Of a stretch of 36,955 bases of DNA, positions 1-8,773 are shown one piece after another. Source of the stretch: Nitrospirota bacterium (GTDB lineage Bacteria > Nitrospirota > Thermodesulfovibrionia > Thermodesulfovibrionales > Dissulfurispiraceae). The number at the start of each line of letters is the position of its first letter. The stretch's first letter is position 1. The stretch spans positions 1-36,955 of the forward strand of contig JADFXU010000025.1 in assembly GCA_015233365.1 (NCBI GenBank), read 5' to 3'. The notes under the pieces are model-generated. The model was not told where the DNA came from, did no database searches, and saw only the letters and a list, made by a program, of their open reading frames with translations. A program made the position numbers and the translations under genes.

Positions 1-74
1 CGATTCAGGCAATGGGAGAAGCCCTATGCCAATGCCTTTGCGAGTAATCCCCGTGTTTGACAGCGGCAAGAAAA

Positions 75-602
75 CTAAATTGCCGATAATTCGGGATGAT
101 ATCTGTTTGAGAATCGAGGCTTTTCCAGTAATGATAATTTTTGCATGAGCATTTGGAGGTCTTTTTGATAACTGAGAATTTTTTCCCCGGCCAGTTTGCG
201 TTCGTCAACTTCAGCAATTAAAGCGGCAGTCCTCTCTTGTAGGTCGTCGACCAGTCTTCCACGGACCGCAATGTGCGCTTTCAGGTTTGACAATAAAAAA
301 ACGACAATTACAAAGAAACCAAAGACCAATAATAGGTTCCAGGCTTCAGTAATAGTATTAATAGGAACACCCTGCACATATAAAATCAGAGCTATGGTTG
401 CTATACTGACTATTGACATGAAATTGGCCGCTTTTTTATTGATAAACCATGTGACAAAACAGATGGGAATTAAATAGAAGATTGATACACTGATATTAGT
501 GCCGGTCATGTAATCCAGAAAGCCTACTAGCAGATTAAGCACGAGTCCAATTACTATCAGAGAGAACGTGGACAACCTGCCAAGATAATCAATAGTTTTC
601 AC
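75..602 (-). CDS. Truncated membrane sensor (four TM helices plus coiled coil), possibly a decayed histidine kinase
   Basis: The protein has about four hydrophobic helices in its first ~110 residues, including the segment FLDYMTGTNISVSIFYLIPI. This resembles the membrane input domains found on histidine kinases and GGDEF proteins. A charged coiled coil (LQERTAALIAEVDERKLAGEKI) follows, and the reading frame then stops abruptly after KLSLLE. No output domain follows in frame. I chose the GTG at 602 because a GGAAGGGGGG-type ribosome site sits directly upstream; an ATG at 617 overlaps that site. In the next frame, below position ~120, there is a KQISSRIIGNLV-like stretch that could be what remains of a HisKA_3 phospho-acceptor region, so a frameshift or deletion is possible. 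It lies 39 bases downstream of pstS on the same strand. The membrane part is clear; the original function is not. Confidence 0.5.
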   Translation of the reverse strand: MKTIDYLGRLSTFSLIVIGLVLNLLVGFLDYMTGTNISVSIFYLIPICFVTWFINKKAANFMSIVSIATIALILYVQGVPINTITEAWNLLLVFGFFVIVVFLLSNLKAHIAVRGRLVDDLQERTAALIAEVDERKLAGEKILSYQKDLQMLMQKLSLLEKPRFSNRYHPELSAI

Positions 603-641
603 TCCCCCCCCTTCCATGGATCTCCGGAAGTGTAGCCGTAT

Positions 642-1652
642 TTAATAAATACCGTTAGCTTTCCAGTATGCTCTGATGTTGTCCTTTACAGACTTGTGAA
701 GAGGCACGTAGTCAAGTTCTTTAGCCTTGGCATCCTGGGTCCTGAATGCCCAGTCAAAAAAGTTTACTGCCTTGACATTGGCATGCTTTTGATCTCTTGC
801 AAGAAGAATAAACGTGGCCCCAGTGATAGGCCATGCACTTTTGCCGGGGGTGTTATTGAGCCATATGAAAAAATCTTTCTTGGTATCGAAGTCTGCTGAA
901 TGAGCAGCGGCTTTAAAAGCCCCCAGGCCAGGCTCGACAAATTTGCCGGCCTTGTTCTTCATCTTCACATACGTGAGCTTATTCTGCTTTGCGTAGGCGA
1001 ATTGCACATATCCAATCGAGTTGGCAGTCCTTTTTACGTAGTTAGCAACGCCTTCGTTGCCTTTGCCGCCGATGCCCACCGGCCACTTCACTAACGTTCC
1101 TTCTCCCACCACGGCTTTAAAGGCGGCGCAAGTACCCGCGAGATAGTTGGTGAAAATGGCGGTTGTTCCCGATCCGTCAGCCCGGTAAACAACTGATATT
1201 GCAGCGTGAGGCAGTTTCAAGAAGGGATTGAGACCCTTGATCTTCGTATCATCCCAGAACTTTATATCGCCAAGGTATATCTTGCAGACAGTTTTGGAAT
1301 CAAGCTTTAACTGTCCTTCTTTGACTCCCCCTATGTTTACTGCGAGGACAACTCCGCTTATTAAAGTAGGGAACTGAAGCAGATTGAATCTCTTGAGGTC
1401 TTCGGGGGTTACCGGATCATCGGAAGCTCCGAAATCCACTGTCCTCTCGATAATCTGTCTTATTCCGCCGCCCGAACCGATGGACTGATAATTAATCTTT
1501 ACTGTGCCGGCCTTATTATAATCGTAAGCCCACGTCTGATATACGGGAGTGGCGAAAGACGCTCCGGCACCATGTATGATCTCCTCCGCCCATGCCGTTG
1601 AAAGGAACGCCAATACAGCAGCCGTCCCCATAAGAATAATAAATTTCCTCAT
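642..1652 (-). CDS. pstS: Phosphate ABC transporter substrate-binding protein PstS
   Basis: A periplasmic phosphate-binding protein of 336 aa, the usual size for PstS. Residues 1-22 form a signal peptide (MRKFIILMGTAAVLAFLSTAWA). The mature start IIHGAGASFATPVYQTWAY is typical of PstS. The phosphate-site motifs follow in order: GSGGGIRQI, FGASDDPV and RADGSGTTAIFTNYL. A GGGAGGAA ribosome site precedes the ATG. The pstCAB permease genes and phoU are not adjacent, so the protein either works with a transporter encoded elsewhere or serves as a free sensor ligand. It is divergent from the DUF47-PiT pair, which is a second phosphate-uptake route. The family call is very secure. Confidence 0.95.
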   Translation of the reverse strand: MRKFIILMGTAAVLAFLSTAWAEEIIHGAGASFATPVYQTWAYDYNKAGTVKINYQSIGSGGGIRQIIERTVDFGASDDPVTPEDLKRFNLLQFPTLISGVVLAVNIGGVKEGQLKLDSKTVCKIYLGDIKFWDDTKIKGLNPFLKLPHAAISVVYRADGSGTTAIFTNYLAGTCAAFKAVVGEGTLVKWPVGIGGKGNEGVANYVKRTANSIGYVQFAYAKQNKLTYVKMKNKAGKFVEPGLGAFKAAAHSADFDTKKDFFIWLNNTPGKSAWPITGATFILLARDQKHANVKAVNFFDWAFRTQDAKAKELDYVPLHKSVKDNIRAYWKANGIY

Positions 1653-1928
1653 CTTTCCTCCCTGCTATACAACACCTGTCTAATATGACGGCTCCCGAAA
1701 TTATATCAATGTTACAACCCGATCAGCCACTCATTATTGTAGCACAACAAATAGAGATTGCCTCAAATGCAAACTCATGGAAAAGCTTATACTCAGAATG
1801 ACTGGATATGTAAGTTTCAGGGACCGATTGACCGGCAAGTAACCGTAAGCCGGGAAACAGCCCAAAAACAGCCAAAATATTATTGACATACTATTTGCGC
1901 ATCTATTAAGCTACCCGATAGCGGTAAT
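1653..1928. promoter_or_regulatory. Divergent intergenic region between pstS and the DUF47-PiT pair
   Basis: This 276-base gap has no convincing ORF and must hold both promoters. On the plus strand TTGACA occurs at 1883-1888 and TATTAA at 1904-1909, but the 15-base spacer is short. On the minus strand TATAAT occurs at 1705-1700 without a good -35. I could not recognise repeated Pho-box half sites by eye. Confidence 0.3.
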
Positions 1929-2546
1929 ATGAAATTCTTTTTCCCGAAACAAACAGATTTTTTCGAACTCTTTGATAATGCTTCGCGTAATGTAATCAAA
2001 GGGGCTTCGCTGCTTGTCGCAGTACTCCAGGACATGGATAACCTCGAAATTATTTCGAAGGCGGTTCGGGAATGCGAAAAAGAGGGCGACTTCATGACAC
2101 ATGACATCATCAAGAAGCTCAATAAGACCTTCATCACACCGATTGATCGCGAGGACCTCCATGCATTGGCTATAAAGATCGACGACGTCATCGACTTAAT
2201 TTGGGCCTGCGTAGAACGCTTTACTATTTTCAAACTGCAAAAGCCCACCCCGGAGGCGGTCTCCATGGCGAGAGAGCTTATGGCGACGACTGAGGTTATG
2301 AGCAAGGCCGTAACAGCCCTCAGGAACAAGAAATATTCTTTTGTTCAGGAATATTGTATCGAGATAAATAGTCTTGAAAACCGGATCGACAGGCTCTACC
2401 GCGAAACGCTTGTGAAACTCTTCGAAGAGGCAGATCCCATATTTATCATCAAATGGAAGGAAGTATATGAGTACCTGGAGAGTGCGTCCGATGCGTGTGA
2501 GGATGTTGCAAACATTCTTGAGGCAATAGTACTCAAATATGCATAA
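1929..2546 (+). CDS. DUF47 family PhoU-like accessory protein of the PiT transporter
   Basis: A 205-aa all-helical protein with the start typical of the DUF47/TIGR00153 family (MKFFFPKQTDFFELFDNASRNV). Acidic helices follow, including FITPIDREDLHALAIKIDDV, which matches the conserved PhoU-like metal-binding helix with its ExxD/DDV pattern. Such proteins are cytoplasmic and are encoded with low-affinity PiT transporters, where they are thought to control transport or couple it to polyphosphate metabolism. The stop overlaps the start of the PiT gene by 8 bases, so the two are translationally coupled. The ribosome site is weak. The family assignment is firm; the exact regulatory role is inferred. 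Confidence 0.9.
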   Translation: MKFFFPKQTDFFELFDNASRNVIKGASLLVAVLQDMDNLEIISKAVRECEKEGDFMTHDIIKKLNKTFITPIDREDLHALAIKIDDVIDLIWACVERFTIFKLQKPTPEAVSMARELMATTEVMSKAVTALRNKKYSFVQEYCIEINSLENRIDRLYRETLVKLFEEADPIFIIKWKEVYEYLESASDACEDVANILEAIVLKYA

Positions 2547-3534
2547 CTCTTTTTTCCTGCTGGTCTGCGTGATTGTATCATCTGTTATCTTCGATTTCAT
2601 CAACGGCTTTCATGACACGGCAAATGCCATAGCGACCTCGGTTTCTACGCGTGTTCTGTCGCCAAAAAAGGCTGTTACGATGGCTGCCGTGCTTAACCTT
2701 GTAGGTGCTGTTTCAGGAACAGCCGTGGCGAGAACTGTCGGGGCCGGCCTCGTTGACGCCGGAAGTGTTACTCAGCTGACAGTGCTCTCAGCCCTCCTTG
2801 CCGCAATTGTCTGGGACCTCATAACATGGTATTACGGGCTTCCAACTTCATCGAGCCACGCCATATTGTCGAGTCTTGTCGGGGCCGCAGTGGCAACCTC
2901 GGGTACCGGGGTAGTAATCGGCGCAGGAGTTTTGAAAATTTTGATTGGTCTTGTCGTCTCGCCTCTCGTGGGCCTTTTTCTGGGATACTTCATAATGGAG
3001 TTCCTGTCGCGGTATTTTTGCAATCATTCTCCTTCATTGGTCAATAATGTTTTCACACGTTTCCAGATCGTTTCTGCCGCTTATATGGCCTTCAGCCATG
3101 GCAGCAACGATGCACAAAAGACAATGGGAATAATTACGATGGCACTTGTCAGTTTCTATCATCTTCCCACTTTCAATGTTCCATTATGGGTCATTATGGT
3201 CTGTGCGGTATCAATGGCCATGGGCACGGCCTCCGGCGGATGGAGGATTATAAAGACTCTTGGCACCAAGCTGGCGCAACTTAGACCTATCAACGGCTTT
3301 GCTGCCGAGACGGCTGCAGCTACTGTTATAGAAATAGGCTCCCGCATAGGGCTGCCCCTTTCCACGACTCATGTTATAACCTCCTCCGTTATGGGAGTGG
3401 GTGCATCAAAGCGCCTGTCGTCCGTCCGATGGATGACGGGCGGAAATATTATCGCTGCCTGGATCGTCACTATCCCCGCTTGCACAACCCTCGCGTGGGC
3501 TATCTGCAAGGTATTGATCTTCGTTGTGAAGTAA
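2539..3534 (+). CDS. pit: PiT family inorganic phosphate transporter
   Basis: A cation-coupled inorganic phosphate permease of the inner membrane, 331 aa, within the range of bacterial short PiT proteins. Both family signature repeats are visible: FHDTANAIATS near the N-terminus and GSNDAQKTMGI in the second half. About ten hydrophobic helices can be recognised. Further typical segments are GLPTSSSHAI and GLPLSTTHVI, the symmetric serine-rich motifs of the inverted repeat. It overlaps the DUF47 gene by 8 bases and ends 21 bases from the convergent chemoreceptor gene. Phosphate is the usual substrate; sulfate or another anion cannot be excluded from sequence alone. Confidence 0.93.
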   Translation: MHNSFFLLVCVIVSSVIFDFINGFHDTANAIATSVSTRVLSPKKAVTMAAVLNLVGAVSGTAVARTVGAGLVDAGSVTQLTVLSALLAAIVWDLITWYYGLPTSSSHAILSSLVGAAVATSGTGVVIGAGVLKILIGLVVSPLVGLFLGYFIMEFLSRYFCNHSPSLVNNVFTRFQIVSAAYMAFSHGSNDAQKTMGIITMALVSFYHLPTFNVPLWVIMVCAVSMAMGTASGGWRIIKTLGTKLAQLRPINGFAAETAAATVIEIGSRIGLPLSTTHVITSSVMGVGASKRLSSVRWMTGGNIIAAWIVTIPACTTLAWAICKVLIFVVK

Positions 3535-3555
3535 TGCTAAAAAATCACCGGGCTT

Positions 3556-6015
3556 TCAGTTCAACCTGAATTTTCCCACCTTGCCCTTCAGGGTGTCCGA
3601 TAGCCGCGTCATTTCCTGGCAGATGGAACTGATCTGGCGGATAGAGTCCGAGGTCTGTCCTACCCCCGATGCGATCTCCCGAAGCACAGTCACTACCTGC
3701 TTGCTCGCCGTTTTCTGCTGCTGTGTCGACAAAGATATCTGCTTGGCCTCCTTCTGTGTAGACTGCGCGGCCTCGACCACTTCCATGATCATGGCAGAGA
3801 TATCTTGAGAAGATTGCAGCCCCTCATGTATTACTTTTGAACTTTTCTCGGATGCGATCACCAGGCGGTTAATGGACACCTGGATCTCGATTATCTTTGA
3901 TTCGATCTCGCCGACAGACTCCATGACACTGTCCGCAAGCCTCCGGACTTCCACAGCAACAACACCGAACCGCTTGCCCGCCTCTCCGGCGCTCGAGGCT
4001 TCGAGCGCTGCATTAAACGCGATCAGCTTGGTCTTGTCTGCGATGGTGTTGATGATTTCCATCACTTTCGTGATCTCTTTGGACTTTCTACCCAACTCGG
4101 CGATCTCTCTGGTGTTGTTCCGGTTGTCAGCATCGATCTCCCCAATCTTTGTAATGACGGATTCCACAGTCTGCGCGCCCTTTTTCGTATCCTCCCAGCT
4201 CCCTGTCGCGAGGCTCGCCACGGATTGAGCGTTCTCGGCAATCTGCGAGGAGGAAGCGGACAGCTCTTCCATGGTGGAGGTAATCTCCACCACTGAGGTT
4301 GACTGCTCCATGGCAATAGTTGACTGCTGTTCAATAGTCGCGGCCAATCCGCTGGACATTGAAGCAAGATGGGTCGTAAAATTAGATATTTCCTCTATCA
4401 TATTATGGAGTTTATCCATAAAATTACCGTAGCTGTTGCACAAATCCCCGATTTCATCATTGCTCTTCCAATCCGGACGTCTTTTGAGGTCATTGTCCCT
4501 TTCCGCATATCCAAGGATTTCCTTTGTCTCATTAATTGGAATCACTACGGTCCTGAAAAGCACAATGCTGACGACGATAGAGATCAATATCGCAATGAAA
4601 CTGATGATAATGCTCGCAGATATGTTTAATCCGACAACCTTGTTCACGGCAGCAGCCGAATCTTCCTGTATTTGATGGGCGGACAGGATGTCTTTCCTGC
4701 CCTCGTCAGTATATGTAATAACGGTTTGACGAAGCCTGTTGTTGGCATCTATCGACTTTTCCTTCATTTCCGCCTGCGAGCGTATCCTGGCAACTACCCC
4801 CTCTTTTGAGAAAACAAGGTTTCTTATTGAATTCAATGCAGTAAAAGCGTCTTTAAGAAATGTCAGTTCTTCTTTTGCCTCAAGTTTCAGCAGACCCTGT
4901 TCCAAAGGTTTATGATAAGTATCGCACTCATCAAAAGCCTTCCTGATTTCATCCGCGATGTAATCGATCTCCTTTGACGTTGATGCATTAAAAAGCTTTG
5001 CTATAAAAGTCTCTGCGGAGAGTCCTGCGGTCATCAATGCTGAATTGTTGGATAGTATGTTCGTTGCAATGCGTGACTGTACAAAGGAAAGGTCCTGGTG
5101 TTTATTCCGGCTCACGGATTCAATAGACAGCAAGTCAACGCTCTGGTTCAGTGTCGTTAAAAGAGACAGTATCAGGTCTTCCCGGACTTCTGCGGAAACA
5201 GTCTCAAACTTGCGCTTAGTTACTTCATCAGGCTGTTGCGTGTACGCTGTATGAAGCTCAAACAATTCAGCGACCTTCTGCTTTATTTTATTTGCCGCTG
5301 ATGATATCTCCCCTGAAGATTTTGTTATCTGGTTTTCCAGAAGGTTATCTATAATAACGTTTGCCTTGCTTTTCAGCACCACCGCCTGTTTTCTTTCCTT
5401 CGTATACGAGAGAGTGATAATCATGGTCCCCAACTTTTCCAGCGATCCCTTAAGAGCCTCCATGTTCCGAAGTTTCAGAGTAGACGTTTTTGAGCTTTCA
5501 AAATCATCTTTTAATCCATTGGAATGGTTCGTCTGTATAGCCGCCACCTTTGCGTTAAGGTTCCCGAGTTTTGTAGTCATGTCCTTCAACTTTTCTGTAA
5601 TTACAGCCCCGGCCGTCCGTGTCTCGGACTCCGACTGCAGCCGTTTTTCGGCAACCTGGAAAATCTCTTCGGACAGCTTTCTTACTTCTTCGTACAATCC
5701 CTTTTGCTGACCTGATAGTTTTGCGAGGGCGTCTTCAGCCTCTTTTACTTCTGAAGCAGACTTTTCTAATATCTCCTTCTGGTTTTTAAGTTCCTCGATG
5801 CTGCCTGAAATGCTCGCCTTCAGAAGGTCGGAAACAGAAGCCTGGAGAGCCTTCTGCAGATCAGTTGTTCTTACCTGAAACGGGGTGCTGGTCTTCAGGA
5901 GATAAGACAACCTGGATTTAATAAAAACAAGCCCGGAAATGCTTATGGCCGACATAAGCAACATTACGGAAACAATAATAACAACATTGGCAATAAGTTT
6001 CTTCCGGATAGTCAT
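3556..6015 (-). CDS. Methyl-accepting chemotaxis protein with a very large periplasmic sensor
   Basis: An 819-aa transmembrane chemoreceptor. TM1 is at about residues 8-29 and TM2 at about 462-488. Between them lies an unusually long, almost entirely helical periplasmic region of about 430 residues; most receptors have 150-250. A HAMP domain follows, and then the cytoplasmic signalling hairpin with the conserved tip region (LIAFNAALEASSAGEAGKRF, then FGVVAVEVRRLADSV). No C-terminal CheR-tethering pentapeptide is seen. I chose the ATG at 6015, which has a G-rich ribosome site, over a TTG at 6027. It is the last gene of the minus-strand cluster and starts 24 bases after the binding-protein gene. 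The periplasmic binding protein may therefore deliver ligand to this receptor; that link is inferred. Confidence 0.9.
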   Translation of the reverse strand: MTIRKKLIANVVIIVSVMLLMSAISISGLVFIKSRLSYLLKTSTPFQVRTTDLQKALQASVSDLLKASISGSIEELKNQKEILEKSASEVKEAEDALAKLSGQQKGLYEEVRKLSEEIFQVAEKRLQSESETRTAGAVITEKLKDMTTKLGNLNAKVAAIQTNHSNGLKDDFESSKTSTLKLRNMEALKGSLEKLGTMIITLSYTKERKQAVVLKSKANVIIDNLLENQITKSSGEISSAANKIKQKVAELFELHTAYTQQPDEVTKRKFETVSAEVREDLILSLLTTLNQSVDLLSIESVSRNKHQDLSFVQSRIATNILSNNSALMTAGLSAETFIAKLFNASTSKEIDYIADEIRKAFDECDTYHKPLEQGLLKLEAKEELTFLKDAFTALNSIRNLVFSKEGVVARIRSQAEMKEKSIDANNRLRQTVITYTDEGRKDILSAHQIQEDSAAAVNKVVGLNISASIIISFIAILISIVVSIVLFRTVVIPINETKEILGYAERDNDLKRRPDWKSNDEIGDLCNSYGNFMDKLHNMIEEISNFTTHLASMSSGLAATIEQQSTIAMEQSTSVVEITSTMEELSASSSQIAENAQSVASLATGSWEDTKKGAQTVESVITKIGEIDADNRNNTREIAELGRKSKEITKVMEIINTIADKTKLIAFNAALEASSAGEAGKRFGVVAVEVRRLADSVMESVGEIESKIIEIQVSINRLVIASEKSSKVIHEGLQSSQDISAMIMEVVEAAQSTQKEAKQISLSTQQQKTASKQVVTVLREIASGVGQTSDSIRQISSICQEMTRLSDTLKGKVGKFRLN

Positions 6016-6039
6016 GGAGCCCCCCAAAAAAAACGAAGA

Positions 6040-6780
6040 TTACTTCAGATATTTCTGCCCTTCTCCCAGTATGAAGTCAATCAGTTTTTTTAAGGAAGGG
6101 CCGGGTTCGCCTTTTGTAACCATAATTAAAGGTCGTCCTATTTGCGGCGTGTCCACTTTTTTTACGGTATCGTTAAGCAAAGAATCACTGACAGCTCCGA
6201 TTGCCTCTTTCATCGAAGATACTTCCCTGAGTTCAGCTATTGTTGACGACGTCTCTATGGCGTCGCTTGCATAAGCCTCGCCGTCCATGACCATTTCCTG
6301 TAACAATTGCCTTGTCCCGGAACCCTTGACAGATGTTACGACAATGACGTCGGCGTCCATCCCGCCAACTTCTTTCCAGTTCCTGATCTTCCCGATGTTC
6401 AATCCCTTTAATTGTTCCTTGCTCAATTTTGTCACAGGGTTTTGCTTGCTCACTATGACTGCAATGGTATCGTTGCCGAGCTTGTACTCTCTGAGGTCGT
6501 CGATACCTGCCAACTCAGGAACAAACTTCTTCAAATTCTCAAGACTTTCAGACGCAACGCTCCCATCGCACTTGCCTGCAGCCAAATCCTTCGCGCCTGC
6601 TCCGGAGCCGTTGCCGAAAAGCACAAGCTCGATGCCCGTCTTTTTTTCAAACGGCACCTTGATTTTCGAAATGATTTTGCCCAGCACTGCCAAAGAGCCA
6701 TGTATGTTGAGTGTCTCGGCATATACATTTGTATTGATAACCAGCGATAACAAAATCAGAACCGGCATTAGTTTTCTCAT
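6040..6780 (-). CDS. PstS-like periplasmic substrate-binding protein
   Basis: A 246-aa secreted solute-binding protein of the phosphate-binding-like superfamily (PBP-like). A signal peptide ends at about NTNVYA. The mature protein begins ETLNIHGSLAVLGKI and then shows the anion-binding loops NGSGAGAKDLAAGKCDG and SVKGSGTRQLLQEM and the segment EQLKGLNIGKIRNWKEVGG, all typical of PstS-like proteins. An upstream in-frame ATG at 6870 would bury the signal peptide behind 30 residues. The ATG at 6780 has a CAGGAGGA ribosome site and is preferred. There is no permease next to it. It sits between a lipoprotein and a chemoreceptor, which suggests a sensing role. The ligand could be phosphate or another oxyanion. 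Confidence 0.85.
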   Translation of the reverse strand: MRKLMPVLILLSLVINTNVYAETLNIHGSLAVLGKIISKIKVPFEKKTGIELVLFGNGSGAGAKDLAAGKCDGSVASESLENLKKFVPELAGIDDLREYKLGNDTIAVIVSKQNPVTKLSKEQLKGLNIGKIRNWKEVGGMDADVIVVTSVKGSGTRQLLQEMVMDGEAYASDAIETSSTIAELREVSSMKEAIGAVSDSLLNDTVKKVDTPQIGRPLIMVTKGEPGPSLKKLIDFILGEGQKYLK

Positions 6781-6887
6781 AGTCCTCCTGATAGTAACTT
6801 GTTTTATTGAGCTGAGTTTAGCTACGCTGCCTTTACCTCGCCAGTATTTGTTTCCAACGGCATCCCTCACCGTTTCATTTTAATGCG

Positions 6888-7430
6888 TCATCGATAACTC
6901 AGAATACTATTGATTATCTGCATCTCGGAGTCCGCGTTTGTCCAGATCATTTGAAGCGATTCTGCGGGAATGCTCTTCCATGACTGCTGTGTAGGCGCAT
7001 ACACATGAAACTCGACAGGTATCCTGTACTTGATGACGATAGGCTCGATATCCTGTCCCACATAAATCAAATTTTCAGGAACAAAGCCGTACCGGGTGAA
7101 TTCTATTTTATACTTCCATAACACATAACCATCGTGGTAAATAGCGTAAAGATCGGAATAATCCTTCAATAAATCTTTTTCCTGATCAGTCCGCACATTA
7201 TTTTTCAGGGCCGCTATTTCCAGGGACAGCTTTTGCAGCGCAGCACTGAACGCCTTATAGTCCCCACCAGAGGAAAGCGTCTTCCCGACCTCCAGGGCAG
7301 CGCCATTGACTCCGCTGAACTTCTCCTTGCTCAGCGCAGGAGAGGACGAAGAGCAAGAGGCAATTATAACGACCGCACATATAATGAATACCGCTGAAAA
7401 AAAACTCCCTATATTAATCGTGTTCGTCAA
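6888..7430 (-). CDS. Lipoprotein of unknown function with TTG start
   Basis: A 180-aa predicted lipoprotein. Its hydrophobic N-terminus ends in a lipobox IIASC (cysteine at about residue 26) followed by a serine run. The mature part is mostly helical and charged, with VGQDIEPIVIKYRIPVEFHV and SLQMIWTNADSEMQIINSIL near the C-terminus. The frame stays open to 7694, but the upstream part overlaps the regulator gene and reads as noise. A TTG at 7430 lies 9 bases after a perfect AAGGAGGA and is the only sensible start. It overlaps the end of the regulator gene by 17 bases, so translation is probably coupled. I do not recognise the family. Its place between a kinase/regulator pair and a binding protein suggests an envelope sensing role. 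Confidence 0.7.
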   Translation of the reverse strand: MTNTINIGSFFSAVFIICAVVIIASCSSSSPALSKEKFSGVNGAALEVGKTLSSGGDYKAFSAALQKLSLEIAALKNNVRTDQEKDLLKDYSDLYAIYHDGYVLWKYKIEFTRYGFVPENLIYVGQDIEPIVIKYRIPVEFHVYAPTQQSWKSIPAESLQMIWTNADSEMQIINSILSYR

Positions 7431-8766
7431 ATACCTGTTCCTCCTTGAGTATACGCCACAAGCTAGTCCTCGAAATTCCGAGGAGTTCCGCTGCCTTCGA
7501 TTTGTTGCCTCCAGCAAGCTCCACAACTTTTTCAGCATATTCCTTATTAAGTTCATCAATTGTTTTAATCTGGCTGGGCTCCATCGTCTCGATCTGGAAC
7601 ATCGTGATGCTCTGGGGCAGGCTTTCCGGAGTGACAAGAGGACTCTTTTCAAGAATAATGGCGCGTTCAATGATGTTTTCAAGCTCCCGTACATTGCCGG
7701 GGAAGCTGTAATGCGTAAGGATATCCAACGCCTTCCTGGAGAAACCCTTAATATTCTTATTGGATTTAGGCAGGTGCTTCTGAAGGAAATATTCGCACTG
7801 CGGCGCGATATCTTCCCGGCGATCTCTCAGCGCAGGGATAAATATCTCCATAGTATTCAAGCGATAATAAAGGTCCTTCCTGAACATCCCCTCTGAAATA
7901 AGCCTGTCAACCTGCCGGTTTGTGGAAGCGATAAACCGGACATTCACCTTTATGGGCCTCGTGCCGCCCACCCTGTAGAACTCGCCGTCCTCGATCACCT
8001 TGAGCAGTTTTGCCTGAAGGTTTGTTGCCATCTCGGCGATTTCATCAAGAAACAAAGTCCCGCTATCGGCTATCTCCACAATACCCTGTTTGGACCTCAC
8101 CGCGCCGGTAAATGCTCCCCTCTCATGGCCGAAAAGTTCGCTCGCAAGGAGTTCTTCAGTCAATGTCGCACAGTTAATGGATAAAAAAGGCATATTCTGC
8201 CGTCTGCTGGTGAAATGAATAATTTTAGCGAGAAGGCTCTTCCCGACCCCGCTCTCACCGGTAAGCAGTACATTGCAGTCTGAATCCTTGATATTTTCGA
8301 CAATACCCAATATATGCTGCATGCTCTCACTCTTTGCAATAATAGAAACACTTTTATTCATCCCGAAAAAGGCCTTTAAGGCAACATTCTCCCTCTTCAG
8401 CATTTTCCTTTCATAAATATTCTTAACTTTTAGGATCAGTTCATCGAGGTCGAAGGGCTTTGTTATGTATTCATAAGCACCCTTTTTCATGGCTTCCACA
8501 GCAGAGCCGATGCTGCCGAAACCCGTGATTACCAGCACCTCGATTTCGTAGGTCATTTCCTTTGCCTTCTCCAGCAACTCGATACCGCTCATTTCGGGCA
8601 TTTTTATATCAGTGATCAGGACGTCATAACGGGTGCTCTCGAGTTCGTCGAGCGCCTCACGCCCGTTCTTTGTGCCGACCACATCGTAACCCTCTTTCTT
8701 GAGAGTGTAGACAAGGTGTTTTAATGTAATTTCTTCATCCTCGGCGATAAGAATCTTAAAGTTCAT
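7414..8766 (-). CDS. NtrC-family sigma54-dependent response regulator (system 1)
   Basis: A 450-aa transcription activator with three domains. The receiver (1-115) has acidic residues at 9-11, phospho-acceptor D53 in ITDIKMPEMSG and lysine in ITKPFD. The AAA+ domain (about 140-370) has Walker A GESGVGKS at 170-177, the sigma54-contact loop GAFTGA at 217-222 and Walker B TLFLDEIAE. A Fis-type helix-turn-helix is at 420-440 (NKSKAAELLGISRTSLWRIL). With the kinase just upstream it forms a two-component pair. I chose the ATG at 8766, 7 bases after the kinase stop, because the open frame above it runs into the kinase gene. It should activate sigma54 promoters. The palindromes near 13.5 kb are candidate targets, by inference only. 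Confidence 0.95.
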   Translation of the reverse strand: MNFKILIAEDEEITLKHLVYTLKKEGYDVVGTKNGREALDELESTRYDVLITDIKMPEMSGIELLEKAKEMTYEIEVLVITGFGSIGSAVEAMKKGAYEYITKPFDLDELILKVKNIYERKMLKRENVALKAFFGMNKSVSIIAKSESMQHILGIVENIKDSDCNVLLTGESGVGKSLLAKIIHFTSRRQNMPFLSINCATLTEELLASELFGHERGAFTGAVRSKQGIVEIADSGTLFLDEIAEMATNLQAKLLKVIEDGEFYRVGGTRPIKVNVRFIASTNRQVDRLISEGMFRKDLYYRLNTMEIFIPALRDRREDIAPQCEYFLQKHLPKSNKNIKGFSRKALDILTHYSFPGNVRELENIIERAIILEKSPLVTPESLPQSITMFQIETMEPSQIKTIDELNKEYAEKVVELAGGNKSKAAELLGISRTSLWRILKEEQVFDEHD

Positions 8767-8773
8767 CCAAATG

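Noticed and set aside
638-652. Palindrome GTATTTAATAAATAC as a pstS terminator
   Set aside because: The stem is pure A/T apart from its ends and overlaps the stop codon; too weak to be called.
7431-7694. N-terminal extension of the lipoprotein frame
   Set aside because: It overlaps the regulator gene's conserved helix-turn-helix, is rich in Arg/Ser like antisense-frame noise, and hides a perfect ribosome site and lipobox further down.
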